Source of the DNA: Cytophagales bacterium WSM2-2
GTDB lineage: Bacteria; Bacteroidota; Bacteroidia; Cytophagales; Cyclobacteriaceae
Length of the DNA: 64,000 nucleotides
Reading direction: 5' to 3'
Assembly: GCA_015472025.1 (NCBI GenBank)
Contig: BNHL01000001.1
Coordinates: 2,654,001-2,718,000 of the forward strand
Of the stretch, positions 54,020 to 63,141 are shown one piece after another (position 1 is the first letter of the stretch; every line of letters begins with the position of its first letter). A program made the position numbers and the translations under genes. The notes under the pieces were generated by a model. That model did not search any database. It was given only the letters and a program-made list of their open reading frames with translations, and was not told the DNA's origin.

Positions 54020-54829
54020 ATGGTAACTTTCCCTCATTGTAAAATCAACCTGGGACTTGAAGTAGTGTCCCGGAGAAATGACGGATACCATAACATCGAA
54101 ACTTGCTTTTATCCGGTTCCACGCACAGACATTCTTGAGGTGATTCCATCACCGCAGTTTTCATTCTCCCAGTCGGGAATTGCTGTGCCGGGCAATGAAA
54201 AGGACAACTTGTGTGTCAAAGCCTTCGAACTTCTTCAGCGCGATCTCAAAATTGGCAACGCAAAGATTCATTTGCATAAACTGATTCCGATGGGAGCAGG
54301 TCTGGGCGGTGGTTCGGCAGATGGAGCATTTACATTGTCTTCATTGAATCATGTTTTTGGCCTGAATATTTCACAAGAAAAGTTAAAGGACTATGCTTCC
54401 CAACTCGGAAGTGATTGCGCTTTTTTTATTGAGGATCGTCCGATGTTTGGAACTGGTCGTGGTGAGGTCTTGTCACCATCATCGCTAAGCCTGAAGAATA
54501 AATTTCTTGTTTTGATAAAGCCCGAAGTACACGTCTCTACAGCGGATGCCTACGCAGGCATTCAGCCGCAGCAAATTGAAACTTCTTTGAGCGAAATACT
54601 CGGCCTCCCAGTGAGCGAATGGAAAGGTAAGCTCATCAATCGTTTTGAAGATTCTATTTTCAAAAAACACCCGGTAATTGCCAAAGTAAAAGACAAGTTG
54701 TATTCAGCGGGAGCAATGTATGCATCGATGAGCGGCTCGGGAGCGAGTGTTTACGGGATTTTTGAAAAATCCATAGACCTCAGAAAAGAGTTTTCGGAGA
54801 TGGACTACTGGAGTGGCGTATTGAAATGA
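54020..54829 (+). CDS. ispE: 4-diphosphocytidyl-2-C-methyl-D-erythritol kinase
   Basis: 269 aa. GHMP-kinase motif 2 (PMGAGLGGGSADGAFTL) binds ATP phosphates, the N-terminus (FPHCKINLGLEVVSRRNDGYHNIETCFYPV) is the substrate strand and catalytic Lys region, and MYASMSGSGASVYGIFE is motif 3. It phosphorylates CDP-ME in the MEP route to isoprenoids. Its last 25 bp overlap the end of the convergent EamA gene. Confidence 0.95.
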   Translation: MVTFPHCKINLGLEVVSRRNDGYHNIETCFYPVPRTDILEVIPSPQFSFSQSGIAVPGNEKDNLCVKAFELLQRDLKIGNAKIHLHKLIPMGAGLGGGSADGAFTLSSLNHVFGLNISQEKLKDYASQLGSDCAFFIEDRPMFGTGRGEVLSPSSLSLKNKFLVLIKPEVHVSTADAYAGIQPQQIETSLSEILGLPVSEWKGKLINRFEDSIFKKHPVIAKVKDKLYSAGAMYASMSGSGASVYGIFEKSIDLRKEFSEMDYWSGVLK

Positions 54830-55713
54830 TGTTCGAACCTTCGTTTTAGGGCCGGGTACAATGCCACTGCGGTAAGGATGATCAACGTGCCTAAATAAAA
54901 ACTCCAACCCATCACTTCCTGCTGACCGAAAATAAGGATGGCAAACCCAATGCCATATACCGGCTCAAGATTGAGCGCCAATTGGATAAAAAAGACAGAA
55001 AGCTTTTTCGACAAATCGATCATTTGTGAGTAAGCGTAAACAGAACAAACCCACCCGAGAATAGCCAGGTAAATCCAGTCGGTAGCGGAGGGCAGTAAAT
55101 TCAACTCACCATTCGAAATATATTTTTGATAGAATGGAAAGAAGATCACAATTCCCAGGCATGCCGATACCATTTCATAAAAAGTGATTGTATAAGAAGA
55201 AATCCGGCCTACCATTTTTGAATTAATCACGCTGAAGATAGCTGCCGTTAACCCTGAAGTAATACCAAGTAACAGTCCTAATGGATAGTTGAAGTCAAAC
55301 GAAAAAATGATGTACAAGCCGATGAGCACCGCGATACCCAGCCCAACTTCCATTGGCCTGATTTTTTGTTTTTTGGCAATAGGCTCAATTAAGGCTGCCC
55401 AGAAAGAACAGGTGGCGAAGCCCACCAAACTTACCGATGGATTAGCTACTCTTCCCGAACCGAAAAACGTAAGCCAGTGTATGGCAACAATCAACCCGGT
55501 GAGCATGAGCTTCCAGAAGTCCTTTGGTGAAGGAACCACAAACGATCCTTTCGTAAACAAGATCAAAGCCGCCATACCTAGAGCAGCCAACAGCGTCCTG
55601 TAAAAAACCATTTCAACGCTGGGGATGGAAACCAGTTTTCCGAGTATGGCCGTGAAGCCAAACAGGAAAACGATGAGATGAAGCTTGATATAATCGCCAA
55701 CGGTTGCTTTCAC
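54805..55713 (-). CDS. EamA/DMT-family transporter
   Basis: 302 aa with about ten hydrophobic segments arranged as two EamA repeats, each ending near a small-residue turn (ALIEPIAKKQKIRPMEVGLGIAVLIGLYIIF and LALNLEPVYGIGFAILIFGQQEVMGWSF). DMT proteins export metabolites or amino acids; the substrate is unknown. The ATG overlaps the LptF/LptG-like stop by four bases, so it belongs to the tgt operon. Confidence 0.92.
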   Translation of the reverse strand: MKATVGDYIKLHLIVFLFGFTAILGKLVSIPSVEMVFYRTLLAALGMAALILFTKGSFVVPSPKDFWKLMLTGLIVAIHWLTFFGSGRVANPSVSLVGFATCSFWAALIEPIAKKQKIRPMEVGLGIAVLIGLYIIFSFDFNYPLGLLLGITSGLTAAIFSVINSKMVGRISSYTITFYEMVSACLGIVIFFPFYQKYISNGELNLLPSATDWIYLAILGWVCSVYAYSQMIDLSKKLSVFFIQLALNLEPVYGIGFAILIFGQQEVMGWSFYLGTLIILTAVALYPALKRRFEHHFNTPLQ

Positions 55714-56915
55714 CGTGGGACGTATTTATACATGAACATCGACAGTGCTCCGAAAATGAGATTGGGAAGCCATGCAGCTAACACCGGAGCAAGTGATCCG
55801 GTTTCAGCAAAAGTGCGTGTCATCGTGAAAAACAAAATGAAAACAAACGCCAGCAAGAAACCAAGTGCAATTTGAAAACCGGTTCCTCCACGACTTTTCC
55901 GGGCGGATACAATCACGCCCATGAAAACCAGAACAAAGGTGGTGAAAGGAGCAGCAAAGCGAATGTGACGCTCAACTTCATATGCCTCAACACCTGTAGT
56001 ACCGCGAAAATGGAGTTTGTCAATTTCGTGCGTCAATTCAGGAATGGTCATGCCGCTGTATTCCTGTGCGTTGTTTTCAAAATCCTTCGGAGTGATAACC
56101 AGCGTGGTGTCGATGGCGTCACCTTGCTCGGTAATGTTTGACTGCAAACGGATTGACGGCTTGTCGTTAACCGGAGTCCCGGAAAGGGTGGAGGACTGTG
56201 AATTGCTGGCTTCGCTGATCTGCGCTTTTGTTTTCACGGCATTCAGTGAATCCACATTCGACTTGACGTCAAAAATCTGATCTATTTTTTTTCTCTTCCA
56301 GTAATGAAGAGTCCATTTATGTTTAACGGTGTCCCATTGAATGTTGTCGGCTGTAAGTTTCTCGACAAGTTTGTTGTCTTTGAAACGCTCCAGGCTGAAT
56401 TGATAGCCATTGTTAGATTGGTTGTTGTAATTCTGGATGTACAGGTAAACGTTGGGAGCCGTTTGCATGTGCACATTTCGACTCTCGAAGTAATACTTGT
56501 TTTGAAAATATTGCATTTCAAAACCAAGCCGATCGCGATTGGAGTGTGGGATCACCCATCCGTTGAAAACAAAACTGATGGCCGCAATGATAGCGGACGC
56601 GATGAAGTAAGGAACTAGCAATCTTCCAAAGCTGGTGCCGCTGCTTAAAATAGCTACAATCTCAGTATGAGCGGCTAATCGCGAAGTGACATATACTATC
56701 GCGATGAAGCAGATAATAGGTGTAAGCAGCCCTGAAATCCATGGGATAAAATCCATGTAGTAAGTCAGGATCACCGGCATGGGAACATGTTTGTCGTTGA
56801 ACTTATCTACTTTCTCGGTGATGTCGATGACCACAATAATGGCGACCAGGATCATCATCACGAAAAAAAACGTGGATAGAACTTGCTTGATGATATAGCG
56901 GTCGATGAGCTTCAT
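55710..56915 (-). CDS. LptF/LptG-family (YjgP/YjgQ) permease
   Basis: 401 aa. The start MKLIDRYIIKQVLSTFFFVM is the family hallmark, three helices follow, then a large periplasmic jelly-roll-like domain (about 130-300) and three C-terminal helices. LptF and LptG form the membrane part of the ABC machine that lifts lipopolysaccharide to the outer membrane. Whether this copy is LptF or LptG cannot be decided here; the partner is not in the window. tgt lies 34 bp upstream. Confidence 0.9.
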   Translation of the reverse strand: MKLIDRYIIKQVLSTFFFVMMILVAIIVVIDITEKVDKFNDKHVPMPVILTYYMDFIPWISGLLTPIICFIAIVYVTSRLAAHTEIVAILSSGTSFGRLLVPYFIASAIIAAISFVFNGWVIPHSNRDRLGFEMQYFQNKYYFESRNVHMQTAPNVYLYIQNYNNQSNNGYQFSLERFKDNKLVEKLTADNIQWDTVKHKWTLHYWKRKKIDQIFDVKSNVDSLNAVKTKAQISEASNSQSSTLSGTPVNDKPSIRLQSNITEQGDAIDTTLVITPKDFENNAQEYSGMTIPELTHEIDKLHFRGTTGVEAYEVERHIRFAAPFTTFVLVFMGVIVSARKSRGGTGFQIALGFLLAFVFILFFTMTRTFAETGSLAPVLAAWLPNLIFGALSMFMYKYVPR

Positions 56916-56949
56916 TACTTAGTCTATAGTCTTCGGTTGACAGTCTGTG

Positions 56950-58080
56950 TCATAGCCGTGTTGATACTTGTTTCACCATTCGGTTTTTCCATTCCATAAA
57001 AACTCCTTCTTCTATTTTCTGGCGTGCCTGCTTCACCAGCCAAAGATAGAAGGTCAGGTTGTGGACAGAAGCAATTTGCGCGCCTAATATTTCTTTGGCT
57101 ATGATTAAGTGTCGTAAGTAGGCTTTCGAATAATTACTGCTCACGTAACCACCCAGCGCTTCATCGATGGGACTAAGATCGTCTTTCCATTTTTCATTCC
57201 GGATATTGATGATTCCCTGGGTCGTAAACAACATTCCGTTGCGTGCATTCCGGGTAGGCATCACACAATCGAACATATCGATACCAAGGGCAATTCCTTC
57301 CAAAATGTTCTCCGGGGTTCCTACGCCCATCAGGTACCTGGGCTTGTTCTTTGGTAAAATTCCGCAGACCAGTTCAGTCATTTCATACATCATCTCGTGC
57401 GGCTCTCCCACCGAAAGGCCACCGATCGCATTTCCCGGCTGATCTTGTGAAGCGATAAATTCAGCTGATTGGATTCTCAAATCTTTATAGACACTTCCCT
57501 GCACGATAGGAAACAGCGCCTGGCTGTATCCATACTTTGGCTCAGTCGTTGCAACCCGGTCGACACACCTCTTCAGCCACCGGTGTGTCATCTCCATCGA
57601 TTTTTTGGCATAAGAATATTCGCAGGGGTAGGGTGTACACTCATCAAAGGCCATGATGATATCGGCTCCAATGGTTCGCTCAATGTCCATCACGCCTTCT
57701 GGTGTGAAAACATGCTTTGAGCCATCGATATGCGATTTAAAAACTACACCTTCTTCCGTGATCTTACGATTTTCACCAAGTGAATAGACCTGGTAGCCTC
57801 CGCTGTCAGTCAAAATTGTGCGATCCCACGTGTTGAATCGGTGCAATCCCCCGGCTTTTTCCAGCACATCCAATCCAGGCCTCAGGTACAAATGATAGGT
57901 ATTACCGAGGATGATCTTGGCATCGATGTCGTTTTTCAGTTCGCGTTGATGCACTGCTTTTACTGATCCGGCCGTCCCTACAGGCATGAAGATGGGAGTT
58001 GGGATTTCGCCATGGTCGGTGACCACAATTCCAGCACGGGCGCTTGAGTTGGGGTCGGTGGCGGTAAGTTTGAATTCCAT
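56950..58080 (-). CDS. tgt: Queuine/preQ1 tRNA-ribosyltransferase
   Basis: 376 aa. Catalytic acids stand in TILTDSGGYQVYSL and MFDCVMPTRNARNG, and substrate-binding MAFDECTPYP and GGLSVGEPHEMMYEM are conserved. The enzyme exchanges G34 of GUN-anticodon tRNAs for preQ1. The usual zinc ligands (CxCxxC before NYSRAYL) are absent; the equivalent stretch reads EALGGYVSSNYSKAYLRHL. The length is normal, so the site was probably lost in the lineage rather than by damage. A TAACTTTG box lies 9 bp before the ATG, implying an almost leaderless mRNA. Confidence 0.95.
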   Translation of the reverse strand: MEFKLTATDPNSSARAGIVVTDHGEIPTPIFMPVGTAGSVKAVHQRELKNDIDAKIILGNTYHLYLRPGLDVLEKAGGLHRFNTWDRTILTDSGGYQVYSLGENRKITEEGVVFKSHIDGSKHVFTPEGVMDIERTIGADIIMAFDECTPYPCEYSYAKKSMEMTHRWLKRCVDRVATTEPKYGYSQALFPIVQGSVYKDLRIQSAEFIASQDQPGNAIGGLSVGEPHEMMYEMTELVCGILPKNKPRYLMGVGTPENILEGIALGIDMFDCVMPTRNARNGMLFTTQGIINIRNEKWKDDLSPIDEALGGYVSSNYSKAYLRHLIIAKEILGAQIASVHNLTFYLWLVKQARQKIEEGVFMEWKNRMVKQVSTRL

Positions 58081-58088
58081 TGAATCGG

Positions 58089-58096
58089 CAAAGTTA
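58089..58096 (-). promoter_or_regulatory. Candidate -7 box for tgt
   Basis: TAACTTTG (minus strand) fits TAnnTTTG and sits 8 bp upstream of the tgt ATG, so transcription would begin almost at the start codon. No clear -33 box. Confidence 0.45.
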
Positions 58097-58129
58097 TGGA
58101 TTTCATCTTTTCTGTCTTGGATAACCCTT

Positions 58130-58137
58130 TATCTTTG
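58130..58137 (+). promoter_or_regulatory. Candidate -7 box for the GT2-sigma operon
   Basis: TATCTTTG fits TAnnTTTG, with a T-rich TTTTC element 17 bp upstream as a possible -33 box. The expected transcript would start near 58144, 20-25 nt before the TTG start of the glycosyltransferase gene. Confidence 0.45.
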
Positions 58138-58166
58138 TCGTTTTTAAATTTCAAATCCCAAACGTC

Positions 58167-59267
58167 TTGACGTTCACGATCATTGGTCTGGCCGCCCTCG
58201 GAGTTCAAATCATTTACTTAGCGATGCTTGCGCTGGCTTTCCACAAGGCAAATTACGGCAGGTCAACCGAAACCCTGCCGGGTGTTTCAGTCATCGTATG
58301 TGCTCATGATGAAGAACAAAACTTGCGCGAGCTTGTCCCTGCTTTACTTACACAGGAATGTTCTGAATTTGAAGTGATCATTGTGGAAGATCGTTGCAAT
58401 GATGGCACCTACGATTACCTGCTGCAAGCCACCAAAGAAGATGAACGACTGAAGATGGTTCGTGTGACACAAAAACCCGAACATATCAATGGTAAAAAAT
58501 TTGCATTAACGCTGGGAATCAAGGCTGCCCGATACGACTGGGTTTTGCTTACAGATGCCGATTGCCGTCCGGCTGGTAACCAATGGATTACTTCCATGAT
58601 GGGAGACATTCAACCTCAAACCAAAATTGTGCTCGGCTTTTCGCCCTATTTCAAGACTGGCGGTTTGCTGAACTCCTTTGTCCGCTTTGAATCTTTCCTC
58701 ACAGGTATACAGTTCATTGGCTTTGCACTGATGGGCAAACCTTACATGGGAGTTGGGAGAAACCTGGCTTACCGGAAAGAATTGTTTCTAGAGAATAAGG
58801 GCTTCAACTCACACCTGGGAGTTACCGGTGGTGATGATGACCTCTTCGTAAACCAACATGCTACCCGGGAAAATACACAGGTACGGATTGGATCAGAGGC
58901 TGTTATGCGCTCGATAGCAAAGACGAAGTGGTCGGACTATCTGCACCAGAAATTTCGCCATCTCTCTGTAGGCAAGCGCTATAAATTTGTGGATAAGCTC
59001 TTGTTGACTTTGTTCTCACTTTCACTATTCCTCACCTGGTTTTTGGTGGTACCCGCAATTTTTCTTTCACCTTGGGCCAACTCAATACTGATTGTGTTCG
59101 TTGTACGGATTATCCTCATGATGATCTTATTTCATTCCTTACCGCGAAAATTGGGTGACTCTTTCGAGACGTGGAAAACCCCGTTTTTAGATTTTATGTA
59201 CGTCTTTTACTACCTTGGTACCGGTGCGAAGGCACTTTTCGCTAAAAAAGTAAAATGGAAGAATTAG
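58167..59267 (+). CDS. Membrane glycosyltransferase family 2
   Basis: 366 aa with a TTG start (MTFTIIGLAALGVQIIYLAM). One N-terminal helix, then the GT-A domain: VSVIVCAHDEEQNLRELVPALL, EDRCNDGTYDYL, WVLLTDADCRP (the metal-binding DxD-type motif is DAD), LGVTGGDDDLFVNQHA and the basic QKFRHLSVGKRY. Two or three C-terminal helices (LLLTLFSLSLFLTWFLVVPAIFL) close the protein. The sugar donor is unknown. Its last 13 nt overlap the sigma-factor gene. Confidence 0.9.
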   Translation: MTFTIIGLAALGVQIIYLAMLALAFHKANYGRSTETLPGVSVIVCAHDEEQNLRELVPALLTQECSEFEVIIVEDRCNDGTYDYLLQATKEDERLKMVRVTQKPEHINGKKFALTLGIKAARYDWVLLTDADCRPAGNQWITSMMGDIQPQTKIVLGFSPYFKTGGLLNSFVRFESFLTGIQFIGFALMGKPYMGVGRNLAYRKELFLENKGFNSHLGVTGGDDDLFVNQHATRENTQVRIGSEAVMRSIAKTKWSDYLHQKFRHLSVGKRYKFVDKLLLTLFSLSLFLTWFLVVPAIFLSPWANSILIVFVVRIILMMILFHSLPRKLGDSFETWKTPFLDFMYVFYYLGTGAKALFAKKVKWKN

Positions 59268-59869
59268 AAGAAGGCCGGTTCTCTTCCAAAGCGCTGGAGG
59301 ACTTCAAATTGATAGATATGGCTGTGGGCGGGGACGACAAGGCCTACGGCAAACTGTTGCAGCGCTACAAGCGGCCCGTGTACCATATGATCCTCAAAAT
59401 GGTGCGCAATGTTGACGATGCCGAAGACCTCACTATGGAGTCATTCAGCAAAGCCTTTCGTAGCCTGCACCGCTTCAAAAAAGATTTTACTTTCAGTACC
59501 TGGCTCTTTCGCATTGCCACGAACAATACGATTGACCACATCCGTAAGAAAAAACTCAATACGCTGAGCATCGAAAACACCTACACCGATGATGACGGAC
59601 AACCTGTGGGCATTGATGTTCAGGATATGAATAATCCCGATCCGCAGGAGGAGGCTATCCGTGCACAGAAGGAAGAGCTGATCCAGGTGTTTGTTAATAT
59701 GCTGCCCGGCAAATACCAGAAACTGGTGAGGCTACGCTACTTTCATGAATTGAGCTACGAAGAAATAGCGGTAGAACTGGATGCCCCATTGGGAACAGTG
59801 AAAGCTCAGCTTCACCGTGCACGCGAGCTCATGTATGACCTGGTGAAGAATAAGAAGGAGCATTTGTGA
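59255..59869 (+). CDS. ECF-type sigma factor (RNA polymerase sigma-70 family)
   Basis: 204 aa. Region 2 reads KLLQRYKRPVYHMILKMVRNVDDAEDLTMESFSKAFRSLHRF with the DNA-melting segment FSTWLFRIATNNTIDHIRKKK. Region 4 is LPGKYQKLVRLRYFHELSYEEIAVELDAPLGTVKAQLHRARELM. No anti-sigma gene is adjacent, and it overlaps a glycosyltransferase gene by 13 nt, so the two are translated from one mRNA. Its regulon is unknown but may concern the envelope. Confidence 0.95.
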   Translation: MEELEEGRFSSKALEDFKLIDMAVGGDDKAYGKLLQRYKRPVYHMILKMVRNVDDAEDLTMESFSKAFRSLHRFKKDFTFSTWLFRIATNNTIDHIRKKKLNTLSIENTYTDDDGQPVGIDVQDMNNPDPQEEAIRAQKEELIQVFVNMLPGKYQKLVRLRYFHELSYEEIAVELDAPLGTVKAQLHRARELMYDLVKNKKEHL

Positions 59870-61168
59870 TCAGGAAAGGGTCAATAAAATTTGCCCTTCA
59901 GATTCACTAGACTTGTACTTCTCACTAATTCGATATCCCACCACCCACACAATTTCATTTCCAGACTCCAGAACAGTAACTGTCTCTTTTTCTGCAACTG
60001 AGATTTTCTGATCAATTAAAAAATCACTGAGTTTTTTTTTGTGATTCATTCCCAACGGATAAAAGAAATCACCGGCTTTCCATTTGCGCCATCGTAATGG
60101 GAATTGGAGTTTGGAGATGTTGAGCAAGACGGTCGTGGCTTTAATTGGAATGGAAGAATTTTTCGTTTCGCTTAGTCGAAGTGTATGTTTACCCATGTGC
60201 GCCTCGATCTGACCTTCTTCAATATAAACATCCTGAAGATCCGTTATCATTTTTGAAATAATGAGATCATCTCGATCAATGATCAATTCAAAGTCGGACG
60301 ATGAGAATTTTTTCCCGGATTGCCCATGCAGTGATTTTATAATTTGCCGGCACTGATCCAGGTTGAAACCATCAGATTTGATTAGATTCCAAAGTATGCC
60401 TTCAGATTCAATTCCTTTTTTATCCAGGTGAATTTGATCTCCTTTCGAAATCACAAACTTCTCTTTCCAATATGCGATACCCATAGCCATCAACTCTGCC
60501 GCTCCTGAAATTTTTTCCATCGATTCTGAAAAAGAATTTTCAAGGGAAGGATTCAATTCTTTCAACAATGGTACCACCTTATGCCTGATCAAATTGCGCT
60601 GGTAGTCATCAGATGCGTTGCTGCTATCTTCGCGCCACGCGATGTTGTTTTCTTTCGCGTAAGCCTCAATTCGTTCCCGGGTTGCAAAAAGAAGAGGACG
60701 GATGATATTTCCATTTTTGGATGAGATACCGTCTAATCCCTCCAGTCCGGAGCCGCGGACAAGATTGAGGAGGGCAGTTTCAATCGAATCGTTCAGATGA
60801 TGCGCTGTAGCAAGCCGGTTAAAGCTGTGTTCTTGAATGAGCTTATCAAACCACTGATAGCGCAATTCACGTGCAGCCATTTGAGTTGAAAGTGATTTTT
60901 CCGCAGCGTAAGCAAGAGTGTCAAAATGATTAGCAAAAAAAGAAATTGAATTTTCAACACAGAATTCTTTAACGAACAATTCGTCTCCATCTGACTCTTT
61001 TCCTCGCAATTGAAAATTAACGTGGGCCACACTTATCTTAAAACTACACTCACGAAACAAATGGAGCATCACCATGGAGTCTAAACCCCCACTGACTGCC
61101 AACAGGATTTTATCTTTGGTCGAGCAGAGTCTTTTTTCGGAGATGTAGTTTAAGAATTCTGTTTTCAT
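59870..61168 (-). CDS. tilS: tRNA(Ile)-lysidine synthetase
   Basis: 432 aa from the ATG giving MKTEFLNYISEKR, the usual length. The PP-loop ATP-binding motif is LLAVSGGLDSMVMLHLF, followed by the TilS phrases ATAHHLNDSIETALLNLVRGSGLEGLDGI and RPLL. It turns C34 of the AUA-reading tRNA into lysidine, an essential reaction. The start overlaps the FMN-reductase stop (TAATG), so the two are coupled. The C-terminal part (WRKWKAGDFFYPLGMNHKKKLSDFLIDQKI) is the standard TilS_C domain. Confidence 0.94.
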   Translation of the reverse strand: MKTEFLNYISEKRLCSTKDKILLAVSGGLDSMVMLHLFRECSFKISVAHVNFQLRGKESDGDELFVKEFCVENSISFFANHFDTLAYAAEKSLSTQMAARELRYQWFDKLIQEHSFNRLATAHHLNDSIETALLNLVRGSGLEGLDGISSKNGNIIRPLLFATRERIEAYAKENNIAWREDSSNASDDYQRNLIRHKVVPLLKELNPSLENSFSESMEKISGAAELMAMGIAYWKEKFVISKGDQIHLDKKGIESEGILWNLIKSDGFNLDQCRQIIKSLHGQSGKKFSSSDFELIIDRDDLIISKMITDLQDVYIEEGQIEAHMGKHTLRLSETKNSSIPIKATTVLLNISKLQFPLRWRKWKAGDFFYPLGMNHKKKLSDFLIDQKISVAEKETVTVLESGNEIVWVVGYRISEKYKSSESEGQILLTLS

Positions 61169-61728
61169 TACCCGGCCATTCGCTTCTTGGCTTCTACACA
61201 CCAGAGCAATTCGTTCACAAATGTAGCGGCACGCTTGTCGGTGCGCGCTTTGTCGGTGGCGTTTCCACTTTCATCAAACGACTCGCCCACTTTGGGTACA
61301 GGAAACATCGCTGGGACAGTCCATGCACGGATTTTCCAGAGTGAAAATTGAATCGAGGTGATTACCTGTGTTCCACCAAAGGAACCATCGGAGACGGTTG
61401 AAATCGCCACAGGCTTCTTGAACCATTCATCGTAAAGCAGATCGACCACATTTTTTAGTGCCGCAGGATAACCACCATTATATTCAGGTGTTACGATAAT
61501 CACGCCATCCGCAGATTTTATCTTATCCGCAAACTTCAAAACAAGTGGTGTTGGATTGGGTTGAAATTTTAGCCTTTCGTTGAAGACAGGGAACTGGTAT
61601 TCGTTCAGGTCAAGTATTTCGGCAGTCCCCAGGTTATTTTCTTCAACAAATTTTTTGAAATAAAGGGCAACGCGATGACTATGACGGCCTGTGCGAACGC
61701 TGCAGGAAAGAATGGCTATGTGAGGCAT
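61168..61728 (-). CDS. NADPH-dependent FMN reductase-family protein
   Basis: 186 aa flavodoxin-like fold. Flavin-phosphate loop SCSVRTGRHSHRVA, and PEYNGGYPAALKNVVDLLYDEWFKKPVAIST, the hallmark of the ArsH/YieF/ChrR-type group, plus VSDGSFGGTQ. Members reduce quinones, azo dyes or chromate with NADPH. The link to tilS next door seems positional only. Confidence 0.92.
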   Translation of the reverse strand: MPHIAILSCSVRTGRHSHRVALYFKKFVEENNLGTAEILDLNEYQFPVFNERLKFQPNPTPLVLKFADKIKSADGVIIVTPEYNGGYPAALKNVVDLLYDEWFKKPVAISTVSDGSFGGTQVITSIQFSLWKIRAWTVPAMFPVPKVGESFDESGNATDKARTDKRAATFVNELLWCVEAKKRMAG

Positions 61729-61782
61729 ACTGTTTTTTTAGGTCTACAAAAATAGCTGTTTCTCTCATAGCCATTGGATAAT

Positions 61783-62970
61783 CTATCTGGTCACAGCGTA
61801 TTCTGACTTCGGTTCACCTGATGCCTTTTTCATCTTTAAGCCGAAGAGAAGGCGTGTGACATTGTTGGTACGAATAACAAAGTACAGTAGCACGCAGCTG
61901 GCGAATGTTAGCAAACTGATAGACCAGAATTTCGCACCGATACTCCAATTCCATTGACAGATATAATACCCGATCGCAATGATTACGGTCTGATGCAAAA
62001 TGTAAAATGGATACAACCCTTCGTTGAAATATTTGAGCCATGGATGAGGGCGGTTAAGGTAACGTTGCCCGAAACCGATGATCGTGATTAGTGAGAACCA
62101 TCCCACAAAAATGGCGATCACATCGAAGATGGTCTCAACAGTGTCATCATTCCATGGAAATTGAATGACATGCCTAAAGTGCAGGTAAACGCCATAAAAT
62201 AGAACCAGGGAAAACAATGTGGCGATGAGTAAAGATTTTCGTTGCTGACCGATGAGTTGCCATAACTGTGGCGATGAATAAAAGATCATTCCAAAAAAGA
62301 AAAAACAGAAATAATAAACGACATAAGACAAATCGCGGAGGTTATGCTTTTCATCGGGAAAATAAGGACGGAGTAGAATTTGTGTGACCAGGATAAAAAT
62401 GGCGGGAATGAAAAGCATGCCCGCCGGGCTGGAAAAAATCTTTGTTGCAAAATTTCTAAACCCTGCCGACTTCGGAGATCTCAGGTATGTCAGGAACGGT
62501 AGCGCCACCAACGAATACACAAACAGGTATGCAACAAACCAGAGGTGATGCCAACTGAAACTTCCTTTTGGGTAAGGAACGAAATTGAAAACAGTTTTGT
62601 AGAAATCGCCATAGCCTGAATATTGCTTGATATGTTCGTAGTAGATCTGTGGGGGTACGATAACGAACATTCCAAATACAAGCGGGATAAAGAGTTTCTT
62701 AAACCGCTCCCCGGCGAATTGCCCCGAAGTCCTTTTTCCGAGGGCCATGTAAGTCCCGGCTCCGGAGATGAAAAGTAGCATGGGCATCCGCCAGAAATGT
62801 AGCCACACCATCCAGTAGTTGAATGAGGTAGAGGTCTCGTTGTTTTTGACGTGCCAGTCCCAGGAATTGAACCACATTCCTGTATGGAAAAAAAGAAGGA
62901 TCAGGATGGCAATCAGTCGCAGCCAATCCAAGTCGTACCGGCGGCCAGGGGTTTCAAGTGTTTGTTGCAT
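61783..62970 (-). CDS. Acyltransferase family 3 membrane protein (OpgC-like)
   Basis: 395 aa from the ATG giving MQQTLETPGRRYDLDWLRL, about ten transmembrane helices. The family motif RYDLDWLRLIAILILLFFHTG includes the Arg and active-site His of acyltransferase-3 proteins. They move acyl or succinyl groups onto exported sugars, or modify membrane lipids or antibiotics. The target cannot be read from the sequence. It seems to be a single-gene unit. Confidence 0.88.
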   Translation of the reverse strand: MQQTLETPGRRYDLDWLRLIAILILLFFHTGMWFNSWDWHVKNNETSTSFNYWMVWLHFWRMPMLLFISGAGTYMALGKRTSGQFAGERFKKLFIPLVFGMFVIVPPQIYYEHIKQYSGYGDFYKTVFNFVPYPKGSFSWHHLWFVAYLFVYSLVALPFLTYLRSPKSAGFRNFATKIFSSPAGMLFIPAIFILVTQILLRPYFPDEKHNLRDLSYVVYYFCFFFFGMIFYSSPQLWQLIGQQRKSLLIATLFSLVLFYGVYLHFRHVIQFPWNDDTVETIFDVIAIFVGWFSLITIIGFGQRYLNRPHPWLKYFNEGLYPFYILHQTVIIAIGYYICQWNWSIGAKFWSISLLTFASCVLLYFVIRTNNVTRLLFGLKMKKASGEPKSEYAVTR

Positions 62971-63141
62971 AGAAATAGTCGTTTTGAATTTTAAGCAAAT
63001 CAACGGTGGCCAATGGCCACTGTAAGACGGTTTTTATAGGTTAGTAGGCCGATTTTATAAAGTCGAACGCCTGCCGTCAGTCAATTTTGGCAGGTTTCGA
63101 AAAGGAAAAAGAGTTTAATTGCATAAAAACCTTAATCAATT

